Of a stretch of DNA of 64,000 bases, positions 35,610 through 49,014 are shown piece by piece. This stretch comes from Viscum album. Taxonomy: Eukaryota > Streptophyta > Magnoliopsida > Santalales > Viscaceae. The notes beneath the pieces are model-generated. The model had not been told where the DNA came from and made no database searches. It was given only the letters and a program-made list of their open reading frames with translations. The DNA lies in assembly GCA_963277665.1 (NCBI GenBank), contig OY728157.1, positions 370,216,067-370,280,066 on the forward strand. The letters are read 5' to 3'. The translations under genes and the position numbers were made by a program. Within the stretch, counting starts at the first letter, position 1. The number at the start of each line of letters is the position of its first letter.

Positions 35610-36430
35610 GAAACATCGTTTGTAAAGATGTCCTCACACTCTTCCCTTACTATTGGGAACTGAAACTCAAAACTCCTACTACCATGAGGGTAATGTTGGA
35701 AAACTCAAGAGTGATCAGCTGCACCCTCCCATTCATAAGTTTATCTTAGGCTTCCTAGGTTTCCTTTTGTGCCGACCTAGGAAAACCCATTCCAACGCTG
35801 CAGATATACTACATTCTTTTTTACAAATACAGTCAATCTGATTATGAACTGTGGATGTCTAGTCTAGGCCCAAACTAATGTCATAAGGAATCGACCCTTC
35901 CACCAAGTGGTTCCAATCGAAACTCTCACCTCAGGGATCTTATCACACCATCCATATAAGTGTGATTATCAAGTCTCCTTCCAAAGGTATCTCTAGATGT
36001 AAGGGTCACATATTTGGTTTTACCAGAAACACGAGGTCTTGAACAAGTTTCATGGTAAGAAGGAATGATTGGTACTTATATTTATTAATACGGTAGCTAG
36101 TATGAGAAACATACCATTCATCAAATCATTCCTGGAGCCCTTGGGTTACACTCCTTGACCACATGCATCTACTACCTTCCCCTTTCCTCCAGCACCTTGA
36201 GCCTGGTGCGGACAACATATGGGTGGTGGTTGTAACATATTGAAATGTATACCACCTCAGGCTGCTCTCCTATCTCAACTTACAAATCTGCTACCCTGCA
36301 GATTCATCTTCCCCTATCACGTCCATTTCTTGAAATAGTTTACATGCCCAAATCTCTTATACTTGTGTTAGTTTCCGGATTTCCCATTGCTAAAATTCAC
36401 TAGCTATCTCCCCTCAGCAAAATAACATTC
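35610..36430 (-). pseudogene. pol: Nucleocapsid and protease remnant (element D)
   Basis: The minus strand at 36300-36400 has K-Y-K-R-F-G-H-V-N-Y-F, a zinc-knuckle relic with its cysteines lost. From 36130 down it has FLMNGMFLILATVLINISTN, followed by SF, aligning with the V...DSGA.HSF active-site block of aspartic protease (the catalytic D-S/T-G is destroyed). Then come SIPYDISLGLD, for the DVILGMDWL block, and IDC..K. Stops are frequent. The alignment is by motif order, and confidence is lower than for the integrase end. Confidence 0.6.
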
Positions 36431-37440
36431 AACCAAAATTTTTCTCTCTAGCAACCTAACATAAATAGAAAAACATAGAGGAAAAGTGCTGGCTCGGATT
36501 TCCCAAAACACACCTTGGTTGGAGGTTCGAGCTCGGAAGCACTAATCGTGATGTATTCATCGAGTACTTAGAATGGTTGGTATGCTTCGATGAATACTCA
36601 AATACTGACATGATTTCTTGGAATAACTACATAAGATCTAGGGAATACTCATCCTTTAGCTTTTTCTGGAAAGAGACCTCCTTCTCTAAGGAAGGTTCTC
36701 AATCTTGTCCACAAAAAAGTCACCTCTTTGCAAAATCCGAGTAATCGAAACCCTGTCATCATCTTGCTAGGCCATGTAAAAGGATCTCTACCAGGACCTC
36801 TATCTGATCGAATGGTTCCCTGGATAGATGGAAACTCAACCATCACCTTAAGATAGTCCTTAGCCGCCTGTGAGTCGGGATCACCTCGGAACCTGAGGGG
36901 TATCTAATGTTTAAACACGTGTTAGGTACTAAACCTACATGGGTCCTCTATCGGTATCGTTGGTTGAACTGTTTTCCAACGAGCAGTGATATAGTTGGAA
37001 CACAACCCGAAGGTACCACCTTAGGCAACAATCCATGTAACGAAGCCTCTTAACCATGTGGATCATCCTCAAGGTCATTCACTAATAAATACTAGTAGCT
37101 AGGATCACCATTTGATTTTTTGGTGTCCCAACTAGGCAGAATGCACTGGCCATAGCCTCCAGCTAGTCCTCAACTGCCAGTGAATCCATCTCGCCTTAAA
37201 ACCTCAGAGCTCTCTACTGCTGAAACTCATGCAATGTGCTCAATCGTCATGAACTATCTACTAGTGGGGCTGGTGGCAAAAACTGCCAAATGGGTAGTGG
37301 TGCAGTTGGTACACCACCCGAAGGTGCTAATGCCGTAAGAGGGCCCTGCACCGAGGCCTCATCGCTTGGTGGGCCGTCATCGTGTACTCTCTCGGGAATC
37401 ACATGTGGCTACCTACGCGGTGGAATAATGGTAATGAATA
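36430..37440 (-). pseudogene. gag: Gag remnant with tandem duplication (element D)
   Basis: On the minus strand, FQQ.RALRF.GEMDSLAVED.L.AMASAF (about 37210-37110) matches the start of a plant Gag core (F..G..DP..A..WL..ME..F). A second, related unit, LRFRGDPDSQAAKDYLKVM, lies about 310 bases further along (36910-36830). MSVFEYSSKHTNHSKYS near 36600 fits the V.EY...F..L.RY block. The two N-terminal units come from a diverged tandem duplication (see findings). No frame is intact. Confidence 0.65.
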
Positions 37441-37690
37441 GGTTCTCCACGATCACTAAGTGATATATGGTGAGATAACTCCAAATAAACCAAGGGAAAC
37501 ATTTCCAAAACACACACAATCACTGTTTTCATGTACCGAGTCGAGAAACAGAATTCATGGTCCTGGTGTATGGATACATCTGCCACCTCACCAATACTGT
37601 ACTCCCTGAACTTAAAACCAAACTCAAAACACTTAACACTATTGCTCTATTGAAAAGATCAGAGTCCTAGTTCTTCGGTTGAACCGAATC

Positions 37691-37701
37691 CTCTGATACC
37701 A
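37691..37701 (-). promoter_or_regulatory. Primer-binding site of element D, initiator Met-tRNA type
   Basis: On the minus strand TGGTATCAGAG follows the LTR end after three bases and fits the 3' end of initiator Met-tRNA. Confidence 0.9.
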
Positions 37702-37704
37702 CTT

Positions 37705-40700
37705 TGTCACGACCTGTCTCCCGGGGCCCATGTTGTGACTACATCGACCCTGCCTTCCATAGGCCATGCACTGGCGACGAGCACCATAATGGCATATACC
37801 ATAACAGTAATGAATTTACTTTGAACTTGTACAAACACACAAATCCAAGAGCACAACAAGAGGCAACCAAAAAGTAAACTATTGTAGTAAAAATTGTGTT
37901 GAATTTTAAGGGGCCGGAATACAAGCCCAACTGGAAAGTAAAAGTACACCTAAAAAGATAAAAATAGCTCCTGGATCATCCACTAAGGATCATACCTGAA
38001 TGGTAGGTACAGCTCACGATCAGTAGTCCTACGTCATGCCACGTAAAATGGTCCACCTCTTTGTACCATCTAGTCTTGGATCTCTCAGCCTCAACAACGT
38101 CGTCTATCATCTTCACAAGACGCAACAAGGTGCAGGCGAAACCCGTGCATGGGTGAGTATAACAATACTCAGTAAGGACCCTGTGACTCCCAATGGTCTC
38201 CCAGTGATCCAAAAATGAAAATCCACAAAGAAAAACCTCAAACAGAAATGAAAAAAGTAGTCATTTACTCTACTTAGGTATATGACCATATATATACCTA
38301 TGTCATCATAATATACTCGTCTCATACACGAGGGAAGAATATCACAAAGGAAACACCAAAAATGTAAAAGTACCACATATAGTAAACTACGAAGATAACA
38401 CCATGATGGTAAAAGTACTACACAGGTAACGCCAAAAAGATATCACCATGTAGGTAAAAGTACCACACATGTATCACCACGAAGATATCATGACGAAGGT
38501 AAAATTATAACACATGTATGACCATGAGGTAAAGACTCAGCTCACACCAGGTATTAGTGATGTATAGAAGTATAGATGATCAGTCGTGAAGCTTGATCAT
38601 CTTATTATGTCAAGAGGCATTGCTTATGACCATACCGAGTCTGGCCTGCATATGATCGATAGGTACTAACCCCATCAATGATCCACACCAGATCTGACCC
38701 GCCCAATGTTGATAGGCAGTAACCTCCGTAATGACCCCCACAAGATTTGACCGACATAGGATCAGTTTGCGCTAACCCACACTGGTTCACTAAGCAATGA
38801 CCCACACAAGATCTAACCCACACAGGATTAGTGTCCGCTGACCCACAAAAAATCGATGAGTACTGACCGACATAGGACTATTGTTGACCCACACAGGATC
38901 GCTCGGTACTAACCTCTGATTGATCTGTCTCCAAACTTCGCCTCACTACCAGCAGCTGGATTCCTACTCATAGCACATTTGGGAGAACATCTCCTCAATC
39001 CATTTGTTGTAAATCAAACCCAAAGAGGTCCCACAAAGAAGTAACCTAATGACCCATCACATCATAAGTGTTCCAACTCAATAGACGGCGCATCAATTGG
39101 ATGCTTGGTCTGTAAGTTATAGGCATTTTGGTGCTGAGGGCCCAGTTGGTTTCAGGTTCTATCCAACCCATCCTCACTCCCACTATCTCTGATACCCAAG
39201 TATAGTAATACCAAAACATTTTCCTCATTTTAAGGGTTCTATTGCCGCAGAAGGTTAGTTAAATGGGCGCCCGGTCTGTTAGTTACGCCCCATTTTGAGA
39301 AATGGGGGTGATCGCTCCTTGGTCTAGACCGAATCAGTTGGGCTTTCAAGAATACATCAAAGGGAATGCTTCCCAAAAGGGATCCCAACCCCAATGACGG
39401 CATGTCGAATAGACACTGAGTTCGTCCATTATGGGCGTTTCTTTATCCTGGGACCAGTTGGATCTGGGCCAGGTCCGACTTGGTTATACCGGCATGATGC
39501 AATGGGTCCTGGTGTCCACTTGACCCCGCTCAGGACCAGCCCCCTAAGGGTCGGCCCGATTCAGTTCGTGGTCCTAGCCCATGGTTGGCCCAGTCTGCCA
39601 GGTGGGGCTGAGCCCACCCGCAATGGCCCTCCGGGCCGCAGGTTCAGCCTGGCCCGCTGTACAGGTCTGGTTCGTTGGGCAGGTCCAGTCCACTAGGTGG
39701 GTCCAACCCGTTCATCTGGCCCACATCCGGCTCGGTCTTCTAGAAGGCAGACTTGTCTTCCCAATAGGCCCCATGGGTACGGGGCCATTTCATCCAGCCT
39801 ATGGGCCTCTACCCCACCATGTAACGGTTGGCTGTTTTGGCCTACCAGGGGTCCAAAAATCTTGTGAGGCACGGGGACGCGCTACTCTCCACCTGTCGCG
39901 GCCTCCTCCAGCGCCGTGCGACGGTGCACCTCTCTACCTCTACCTCTTGTGGACGGCTTGGCCTGACCACATACTTCACTTGTAGTGGCTTCGTCCATGG
40001 ACCTTGGCCACCAACGACACGCGACGGTGCACCGCACCACCTCCATAGCCAATCGGTGCTGGTCGCTTTACTAACCGTCGTGACGTAGTGCTGCAGCCTC
40101 CTCCTATGGTGCGCGACAGCACCCCGCCTTCATTGTGGCTAGCAGATGTTGTTGCGCCAAAGGTCTTTCACGGAGAGAGAGAGAGAAAGAGGGAGCATGC
40201 ATACAAAAGGTATTAGAGCATCTGATCAATGTTCGTTTGACCTACGCTCTCTGTGTTAGCTTGAAAACACGAGGGAAGGAAAAAGGATTCAACATTCACT
40301 TGAAATTATAACAAAATAAATCCCTACATCAACCTACAATATTTATTCCCAATCTGATAAGAATAAATCAATCGCGGTTCAACTAGTTAGTGAATTGATC
40401 GACGTTCTTTGTTTAGAAGATAAGAACATGATAAACAAAAATCACATAGATTTAAACCCCTACCTCATGATCATTGGAGAATGCCTGCTATTGAGGAAGA
40501 GTCGACATTCGTCTTTCCTGCAACAAGACTCTAATGTGGCCTCCCAAACGTCATTCTTTAGTTTGGGATTCGGTGTTTCTCATCACCGCTCGCCAAAACC
40601 GGTCACATACTCCATGTTTTGGGCGTCATTGCACTGACCAGAGCATCGTCTCTTAGTGAAGTCGTGCCAATACCTCCCCCCATGCTCCAAATAAATAGAA

Positions 40701-41721
40701 GAGGGGGAGGGTATGTAACGATCGTGGAATTTATGGGGGTTCATTTAATAGGAACCTTCCTAAATTCCAATGATGCTGTTATTTAGGATTCGATGGATCA
40801 ATCCATTTAATGGCTTGACTCATCGCAAGTCTCACACTACCACATGTTCATTGGGGGAAAATAAAAGAAACAAATAAAATAACATAGTTATTTTATTATT
40901 CTTTTAAAAAGTCTCAAAATCAAACTTTGTTTTCAGACCTACACCAATAGAAGTGAAGCATACCTTAATTGAATCCATGTGCTACAGATTCAATAGTTCC
41001 CTATAATTTTTGATCCGAGCACTGGTTCAAAATTTAGGAAATGCCACCCGCACATTTACTGAATGTACCTGAAAAAATGTCTTCAAAATTATTTACAGTC
41101 ACCCTTGACTCGCGCCAGTCGAGGATAGGATTTTCCTAAAGATAACACTCCCTCTCAAGATAAATAGTACACTCGTATTTTCAATCCGAGTTACCGTTTA
41201 GATGTTATGGATTTTACAATAAAATAATTTTCACTTAATTATTTTATTTATGGCCAAAAACTAACTTTAACTGGTGGCTCGTGCCATCCAATATTAGTAT
41301 CAGCCTAAGAAAAGCATACCTTTATGAGTTCAATGATGGTATCATATTTTCAATAACATTTACCGTTCAAAATTTATAAACATTTAAAAAAATAATAATT
41401 TTATTTAATAATTTTATTTACGGTTATGCCATTTTTGGGTTTTCCCATTGGAGGCATGTGCCGACTAAACTTACGTCGCGCCTAGGGTAAAACCTGCATC
41501 CTGAATGTAATATTGCCCTCTGATTTCTAATCTGGGTAGCTGTTTAATAGCTATTACACCTTTTTAGGGAAATTACCTACATGTGCTAATTAAATCTTAA
41601 AAAAACTTCGAAGGATCATTCTGGGCACTCTGGGTATCGGAATCCCGCGCTATCAGATTTCACAGTCTCAAAATAATTCCATATATTCAAAAAATATATA
41701 TAGTTATTCTGGGAAATTAAA
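37705..41721 (-). repeat. Element D 5' LTR
   Basis: 4.0 kb on the plus strand from TGTCACGACCTGTC to GGGAAATTAAA (the last CA has become AA). It is colinear with 30246-34098, including degenerate copies of both tandem arrays. Confidence 0.9.
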
Positions 41722-41726
41722 TTTTA
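41722..41726. repeat. Target-site duplication TTTTA, right of element D
   Basis: Matches 30241-30245 exactly. Confidence 0.85.
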
Positions 41727-44427
41727 AATATAATGGTCTAAAATAAATAATTTTTATTATTTTATAATATAGAATTACTATAAAATGAGTTGGGACAATT
41801 ACATGAAGAATATTATTATTTTCATAAAAAGAAAATTGAAATATTTGAAATAGGTATTAAAAAAATGTTAGAAATTGATAACATTATTTTAATTCTAGAT
41901 TTAATATATAGAAGATTAATTTTTTAAATTATAATCAATAAGTGACAGGTGATTTAAAAAACATTATTTCTTTAATATGAAATTAAAGATGGATGAGGAA
42001 AGTAGTTACTAAATGTGGTAAAATATGATTAATTTATTATAATAATTATTATTATTTTATGAACTAAAAAAATGTTTAGTTTATGTTGTAATATTAATAT
42101 TCTTAGAAGAAAAGTTTCATGAAAAGTTTTTAATATCTTTCTTTGTATAAAAAATAAATAGAGAATGTTATCACTTGAGGTTAATTAATAATTTTTAATA
42201 GTAAGGAAATTATTTAGAAGAGGTAAAAACAATTATCACATGTTGTTAGATTTTATTTATTGAAATTATCGTGTTCTTCAGAATAATGATATTATTATCA
42301 AATTATCAAATAATGGGAAGATAAATAATTTTTTACCAAATACTGGATGTTAAATTAGAAAATAAAAATTAAATAATTGCATGTTGTATTATTATCTGTT
42401 TGATATTTAATGACAGTAATTATGTTTATGATTATTTATATTAAAGAAATGAATTCAAAATTATTTAATATCTAGATAATTAATATTTCACAATGTTGAG
42501 ATTAAATAAATGGGTGGGTTTTGGTCACATGTTTTTAGAATTTTTTTTATTCTACCTCTTATTGTTTTACACGGTATTGTACTATATAATTGGTCATGTT
42601 ATTATTGATTGTTAATCATGGAAAATTTCTTTAACCTATTAAAAATATAAATCATATGAATTTACAATTTAAATGATGTGGCAAGATCAAAAAACACTGT
42701 TCATTATGGATTTTATTAAATATGGGTATCATGCATGAAGTATATTTTTGTTAATTTGTAGCTATTATTAGCTACTAATGTAGGTTTCATTGTGGTATAA
42801 AACCTATTCATAATGAATCAGTTAATTCATGATGAAATTAAATTTTTTTTTGTAAAAAATGAATGTTTCGGGATGAATGATCCCATTCATGATTGATGGA
42901 GTCTTGAATGCCTCAATTCTATGACTTTACTGACATTCTTATGTATTTAAAATATATATGAAATGTGTGTATGCACTAGATATTTGGTACGTTTTTGTGA
43001 CTGAATGATAGCCTGGTATGGTCAAGTTTAGTTTTTTAGATAATTAGGTCACCAAGCTTATATAAATAAGTAATACATTAAATGGTGGAATTAAAATTAG
43101 TATCCACTTCTCCCAAATATATAATTTTTTTAAAAAGAATTATTTTTCCTTTCCTAACATATCTTCAGGAATTTTGATCTTGACCTCATCCTTGTCCCTA
43201 CTCATCCTTAAAATTCTATGAAAAAAATTAGAAAACATAGGATAATCCAAAAAAACATAGGAAGGGACATAAACAGAAGAAATTTTCTAGTCTAATAAAA
43301 AATATAAAGACCCATAAAATACATACCTTTGTCACATTATTATTTGATTGTGTAAAATAAATCATTTCCATAAGAAAAAACACACCTTTTATTCAAAGAA
43401 AACCTTTAAAACCCATAAAAAGTAATTCAAACCCTTTTTAAAAAAAATTAGATCATCAGATTCATAACGCATTTTAAACCTATGTGTGAAATAACTGGAT
43501 CCCAGTTAAATCCATAAGAGAAACCACACCAGTTAACTCCGTCCTTCTTTCCATTAATTTATGGAACACAACACAATGCTTTGGAGAGAAATAATATGGC
43601 TCTTTATTCGTATAATCTATATTGGGTGCACCCATTTTTCATGAGAAATACTTGGGATCAACCCATCATATAAGATCTATTGGGATCCCCATTTTCTCAT
43701 ATAACATTATCATGTACCATTTCATGAATAAAATATATTATTATTCTCACCTTTTCATAATAAAAACATCACAAAATCTTTTGATCCCATGTGAAAAAAA
43801 CATTCATATATTGAAATACACTTTCCTTCTAAAAATAGATTTACAAAATTAAAATACTCAGAATGAATGGAAAGTGGTTTTTTAATAATACATAAATCTT
43901 TTAAAAGAACTAAAAAGTTAAATAACATTTATATTGGTAGGAAAAGAAATTCTCATAGTATACATTAAAATACAACATTTCTTTTATCTTTTGTAAAGAA
44001 ACCCAAATCATTCATGAAAAAGATTCATTTTTAAAACCATTCAAAGAAAGATAAAATGAAAATAAAATTTCCTTTTAAACAAATATATATATCCATATAA
44101 ATTCAATAAAATAATATTTTAAAAAAATCTGGACATGGAATAAAAATAGTAGAATGGGAAACTTAAAAAGAGTAATTTTAAAGGAAAATCCTTTACTTCA
44201 AGTGAAATTTATCATGTGTGTTCCTTATATTCATGAATAATAAAATTATGTAAAAAATTTACTTTATTTACAACATTTTTAATGTTTATTATTACTTCTC
44301 TTCCACTTATTACCATGTTATATACAATTACATAATCATTTATGTTCATGTTGGAAGTTTTAATGATATTCAACTCATATGTCCAAAATGACTTCAGTGG
44401 GTTGACAATGGTCAAAGATTCCATTAT
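41727..44427. other. AT-rich DNA between elements D and E
   Basis: 2.7 kb, interrupted on its right by element E and continuing at 54181. Short frames (43622-43852 plus, 44212-44445 minus) have no recognisable product. The AC-rich 43300-44200 part resembles LTR sequence in composition, but I found no partner. Confidence 0.5.
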
Positions 44428-44432
44428 TCTAT
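44428..44432. repeat. Target-site duplication TCTAT, left of element E
   Basis: TCTAT precedes the TGTAGCGCC end of element E and recurs at 54176-54180 after TTACA. Confidence 0.92.
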
Positions 44433-47400
44433 TGTAGCGCCCCAACCCCAGATACCCAGAGTTGGTGCATTATTATGTAACATTGGCATGATCACAAAAT
44501 ATCATGTCTTGAAAGACCGATTAGTTTAGTAGCCTTGTAAATACTAGATACATTCAAAAATATTACATTACATCATAAAGTGAAAAACTACAATAACATG
44601 GTCTCCATAGTCCACACTCATATCCCCTTCATAATATACCTATAGGTCAGTCATGAAATATTTCTTCACATCCTGGAAAAAATAAAACATAGAAAGGGGT
44701 GAGCTTAGATGCTCAGTAAGGATAACAATATAGCTGAAACATTCATAAATAAACATAAACATTTAAAGCAATGTATTACTAAAACAAAAGCCTTTTAAAC
44801 ATGAACTTCAGCATAATATGGAAAAAGTAAAATGAAATAATTGCATTTACTTATTCACATGGATATTCTACTAGTCAAATAATCACATGCAATATCAATA
44901 ACCACTTTCATAATGATGGAATGCATAATTCCATACTATCATAACCACGTAGCCAAGGCCTCGTGCCAAGACTACAAATATGATTTTTTCAAGGTCTCGT
45001 GCCAAGACACAAGTTTGCCTCATGAGACCTACTGATGCATCAAAGAGCTATAGTGGGCTCCACCCTCACTTATTAAGTCCAATGCATTCCTTATATGAAA
45101 AGTTTTAATCATATCATAAACCATAACATAATCGTATCACATAAAACATGCATAAAGGAAACATAACATTTCAACATTTCAATCAAAATATATCAATACA
45201 ACACATTGATATAATAAAAAATTATCAAAATGATTTTCAATACCAAAATAGAAGGAAAGTAAAACAAGGTATTTATTTTTTTATTTTGAAAAAAGTTATG
45301 GCTTGTAGAGGAAGCCAAACTCAAATAATGGTCACGACGGCGGAGAAGTCGTTGTCGCCGCATACGTACGACAAAAAAAATCCCTTTTTTCATTTAGTAA
45401 AATGCTTCGTATAAAAAATATTCTTTTTGAATAAACGTAAAAGTCTAAGGGGTTTATACACCGTATAAAAGAATGTTGTGTATAAAAGAAAACATGCCTC
45501 AATGAAAGGAGATTGAGATGAAGTCCCTTACCTCATGTCCGACTTGACTCGATCGTTCTTTAATCTCCTGAATAATAATCTAGAGTTAATCTATAATTTC
45601 TTAAGAACATTTTTCAAGTTAATTATCTCATTTATATCACTTATTACCATTTTATGAAAATTATGTAGTCATTTAAGTTAATAACGGTCGTTTTGTCGAT
45701 CTTTGGTACTTGAGTAAACAATTAACTTTTTATAATTACAGGTTGTTTATGTGGTAGAATATCAATTATCTCCAGAATTATATTAATGATTTAGATATCA
45801 TATATATCACATATATCTAGTATATACATTCATTTATAATATTACATAACATTTAGAGGTAAGAAATGAAATGCACCGTTCATGGAGACGGTAAGCCGTA
45901 TGTACACATGAATGCTACTTTCATTTCTATTTCGTATTTAATGGAATGAAATAGTAATGATATAATGGTATATTATAATTCTAGTATAATATCATATATA
46001 ATATCATTTACTCCATCCTTTATATGTCCCACATATGGCATTAACGATTCAAATCACTTTGAGGGGGCGGTAGTCCGCACTTCCTAAAATGAAATTATCG
46101 CGTTTACCCATAATGGAAACCATAAAGGTATTCCATAAATAAAAAATACAGAAGCATAAAGAAAAGATATACATAATATATATCATATATAGAAGTAGTG
46201 TCATCATAATGTCCACCATGATAGGTGTTAAAATAATATTGAACAATCATCGTTTTGTGAGGCAGTAATTCACCACCCACAGAAATAGTATGTTCTTTAA
46301 CCATTCGAAGAAGGTGTGTGTAAGTGTAAATCAAATACTTCTCATAAAAACATCCTAGTATATTGAATATACTGGTGATTTTACAAAATAAAGGAATAAA
46401 AGGAGTTTAAGATGTTAGAGATGAAATATAATAAAAAAAGAACATAAGAGAATACATTACCTTAAAATCGGGTAACTCATTTTTTTTAGGCAAAGACTTC
46501 CTTGGGAAGACTTCTGCCCAAATGAGGCTTATAGGAGTAATAAAGAGAAGTTTAGAGCGTATTTGGGCAGAGTTTGGCTGGGCCAAATGGCATTGAAGGT
46601 GTGAATAACGTGGTAGAGGTGGGGGCCTTTTATAAGAGGAGAGTAGGGGCACTCTTGGAAATTCATGAAGTGTCACTTTATTTTAAAATGCTTTTCGGAT
46701 TTTAAAGGTCCCCCAATTATATATTTCTAGGATAAGGTGATAAGGGTTATAAATATACTCATCCGATAGGTTTTTGACAAGTTTAAGTCTTAGATGTTAC
46801 CTTATCTTTTCATTTTATTTAAATCATTTATTAATGAGGTATTCACTACATCATTATGGTGTCATAAATAAATAAATATATATAATGTTTAAAAATTATA
46901 AAAAAATAATATGATGTGGGAAATCGTTTTATCATTCCAATTAATATTTATAGACAAAATAATGACTTGTATAACCCCATGTAAATATTGTTTTAGTAAA
47001 AAAATACATGTTTGTGACATTTTTATTTTAACTTAAAATAAAATGTTATTAATGTCATTTTCTTACCCAAGTGTCTCCATGGGGTCCCCAAGTTGACCCA
47101 TGGATTTTATTTGTCGGCCATGATTCATAAAATAAGGTTAGGACATGTGTCAATGTAATTTCATATTATTATAACATTATTTTTACCTTAAATTACAATA
47201 ATTACCTTTAATCGCGATTAATAAAAGTTAAAAGTTACTATTCACCAAAAAATTATTTTAATCCCATTGAACCACATTTTACTTATTAATGACAACCATG
47301 ATTGTCAGATTTTTTAAAATCAAATCACAGTAGTGGTAAAGTTTAATTTAAACGAAAAATCAGTTTTTAACTACCACTTAGTGGTTTCACTATTCATCAA

Positions 47401-47993
47401 AAATTGATGTTTTTCAGAAAAATACAAAAAATTCACCCTAAGATATATTTGACATTCCAAATTCCAAAATGATTTATATTTTAAAAAATTAAAAACATAT
47501 AAGTTGCATTAATTAATTTAATAATTAATTCCCATTGTCAAAACAAATAGCGTGTTTTTAATAAACAATATCAATCAAAAGATTGACAATTATTTTTGTC
47601 CAATTTCAAAGTGAAATTAATTCTAATAACCACCATTGGATAAAATGGTAAAATTATATTATAATTATACATTAAAACCACTCAATAGTATAATTTATCA
47701 CTATAATTTATTTTTATTAAAAAACTTGTTTTTAAGTATTTTTCACTATTAATCGAAAATTTGATGTTCTCAGAAAAATACCAAAAAATCAACATAGGCT
47801 AATTTTGATATTCCGAATCCAATAATGAAGTCAATTTTGAAATTTAAAATTTATATAATTTCAAAAATTGGGTAGTACTATTCATAACTGCTATTTTGAT
47901 TAGTCGCGGTGTGTTAGAATCTCAAACTTGCGTATAATGCAAGCTATTGCATTATTGAAAGAGAAGCGTACCATGGAAGATTGGGGTGTTACA
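44433..47993 (-). repeat. Element E 3' LTR
   Basis: 3.56 kb, from TGTAGCGCCCCAACC to GGGTGTTACA on the plus strand. The minus-strand TATA box CTTATAAAAGG is at 46626-46636 and the palindrome cluster at about 44955-45065. Confidence 0.92.
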
Positions 47994-48006
47994 TTCTCCC
48001 CTCCTT
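47994..48006 (-). promoter_or_regulatory. Polypurine tract of element E
   Basis: AAGGAGGGGAGAA on the minus strand directly before the TGTAACACC start of the 3' LTR; better preserved than in element B. Confidence 0.9.
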
Positions 48007-48568
48007 CAATAAATTGAGTCCTCGCAATTTGAAAATGTTCTTCGAAAATAAAAGGTTGAAAATAGAAAATACCTTTGTGGAAAACCCATATCAAAAATAG
48101 GGTTAATAAAAATATAACTTTAAAATAAAGAAAGAGAAGTACAAAGGTCACCGGAGAAATCCCATACTAGGATTATATGAAAACATGGATATGGAGGAGA
48201 AAAAAACCATCAAGATCTGATGGAGATTTGTAGAGAACATGATTAGGAGAAATTTAACTACAAGAAAATCACAAATTTGTGATTGGTTAAACTGTCATTG
48301 ATTCCCCAGTTGGAAAATTTAACCGACAACATTTTTGTTTTAAGATATCTTTCATAAAGATGAGGATTTTATTTAGGAGATTTACTAAGAAGGTAAGGAA
48401 ATATACTTACTTTTCATGTAGACTTTCATTCTTTAATAAATTTTTACCACAAACCCATCAATCACTCTAAAAGGTAATAGAACAGAAAAATATTATATTT
48501 ATCCTAATCGTACAAGGTTAAAAATATTAACACATACCATTTAGATTAAGAAAAATATTTTGTAATAA

Positions 48569-48689
48569 CCAGGGACGTCCTGTAGGCTAGTGGTAGGTAA
48601 TAAAGTCATGTCACACTATGGTTGTGGGTTCGATTCCTATAGCTTTGTCTGACGCGTTGGGTTATCCCCCAACCTGCAGGTTGTCCATT
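48569..48689 (+). mobile_element. tRNA-like SINE-type module, antisense inside element E
   Basis: A-box-like TAGGCTAGTGG (48583-48593) and B box GGTTCGATTCC (48627-48637) in an arrangement shared with 9299-9415 of element B. It is followed by AGCTTTGTCTGACGCG and AACCTGCAGG. Orientation is opposite to gag. No flanking duplication or tail is visible. Confidence 0.6.
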
Positions 48690-49014
48690 TCCTAAAACTA
48701 TAGTGTTATAATATTCCATAAATAATCTTCAGAAATGTTTTAGCCTTAAAAAATACTATCCAAAGTCAAACGGAATCCATTCCAACCTTTATAGTTATCC
48801 AAAATACCTCTGTCTAGAAATTCTCTAAAAGGTCTCTAAATTCCAAAATCAACTCATCTGATTCCCCAAACAAAGTAAAGATTCTCTAATTGTCACATAC
48901 TAAAAATATGATTACCTTAATCATATTAAAACCTTAATGAAAACAACAAGTACAACAGTACAATCCTTATATATATCACATTATTCTTATAACCATAATA
49001 TAGTTCACGAGTCA

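Larger units (their letters stand above)
30246..41721 (-). mobile_element. Element D: Ty3/gypsy retrotransposon, minus strand, internally deleted
   Basis: LTRs 30246-34098 and 37705-41721 flank a 3.6-kb internal region, with a TTTTA duplication outside. The minus-strand order is 5' LTR (right), Met-tRNA primer site (37691-37701), Gag relic (36430-37440), protease relic (35640-36130), RNase H and connection domain, integrase zinc domain (34640-35600), integrase C-terminus (34163-34620), polypurine tract (34099-34111), 3' LTR. The PR-RT-RH-IN order is the Ty3/gypsy order. Most of the reverse-transcriptase palm and the integrase catalytic core are missing, and many stops and shifts are present, so it is dead. 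LTRs look roughly 80-85% alike by eye, so the insertion is old. Confidence 0.92.

Noticed and set aside
48583..48637. Possible functional tRNA gene from A and B boxes
   Set aside because: No cloverleaf with acceptor and anticodon stems can be drawn. The same unit lies in both retrotransposon copies.
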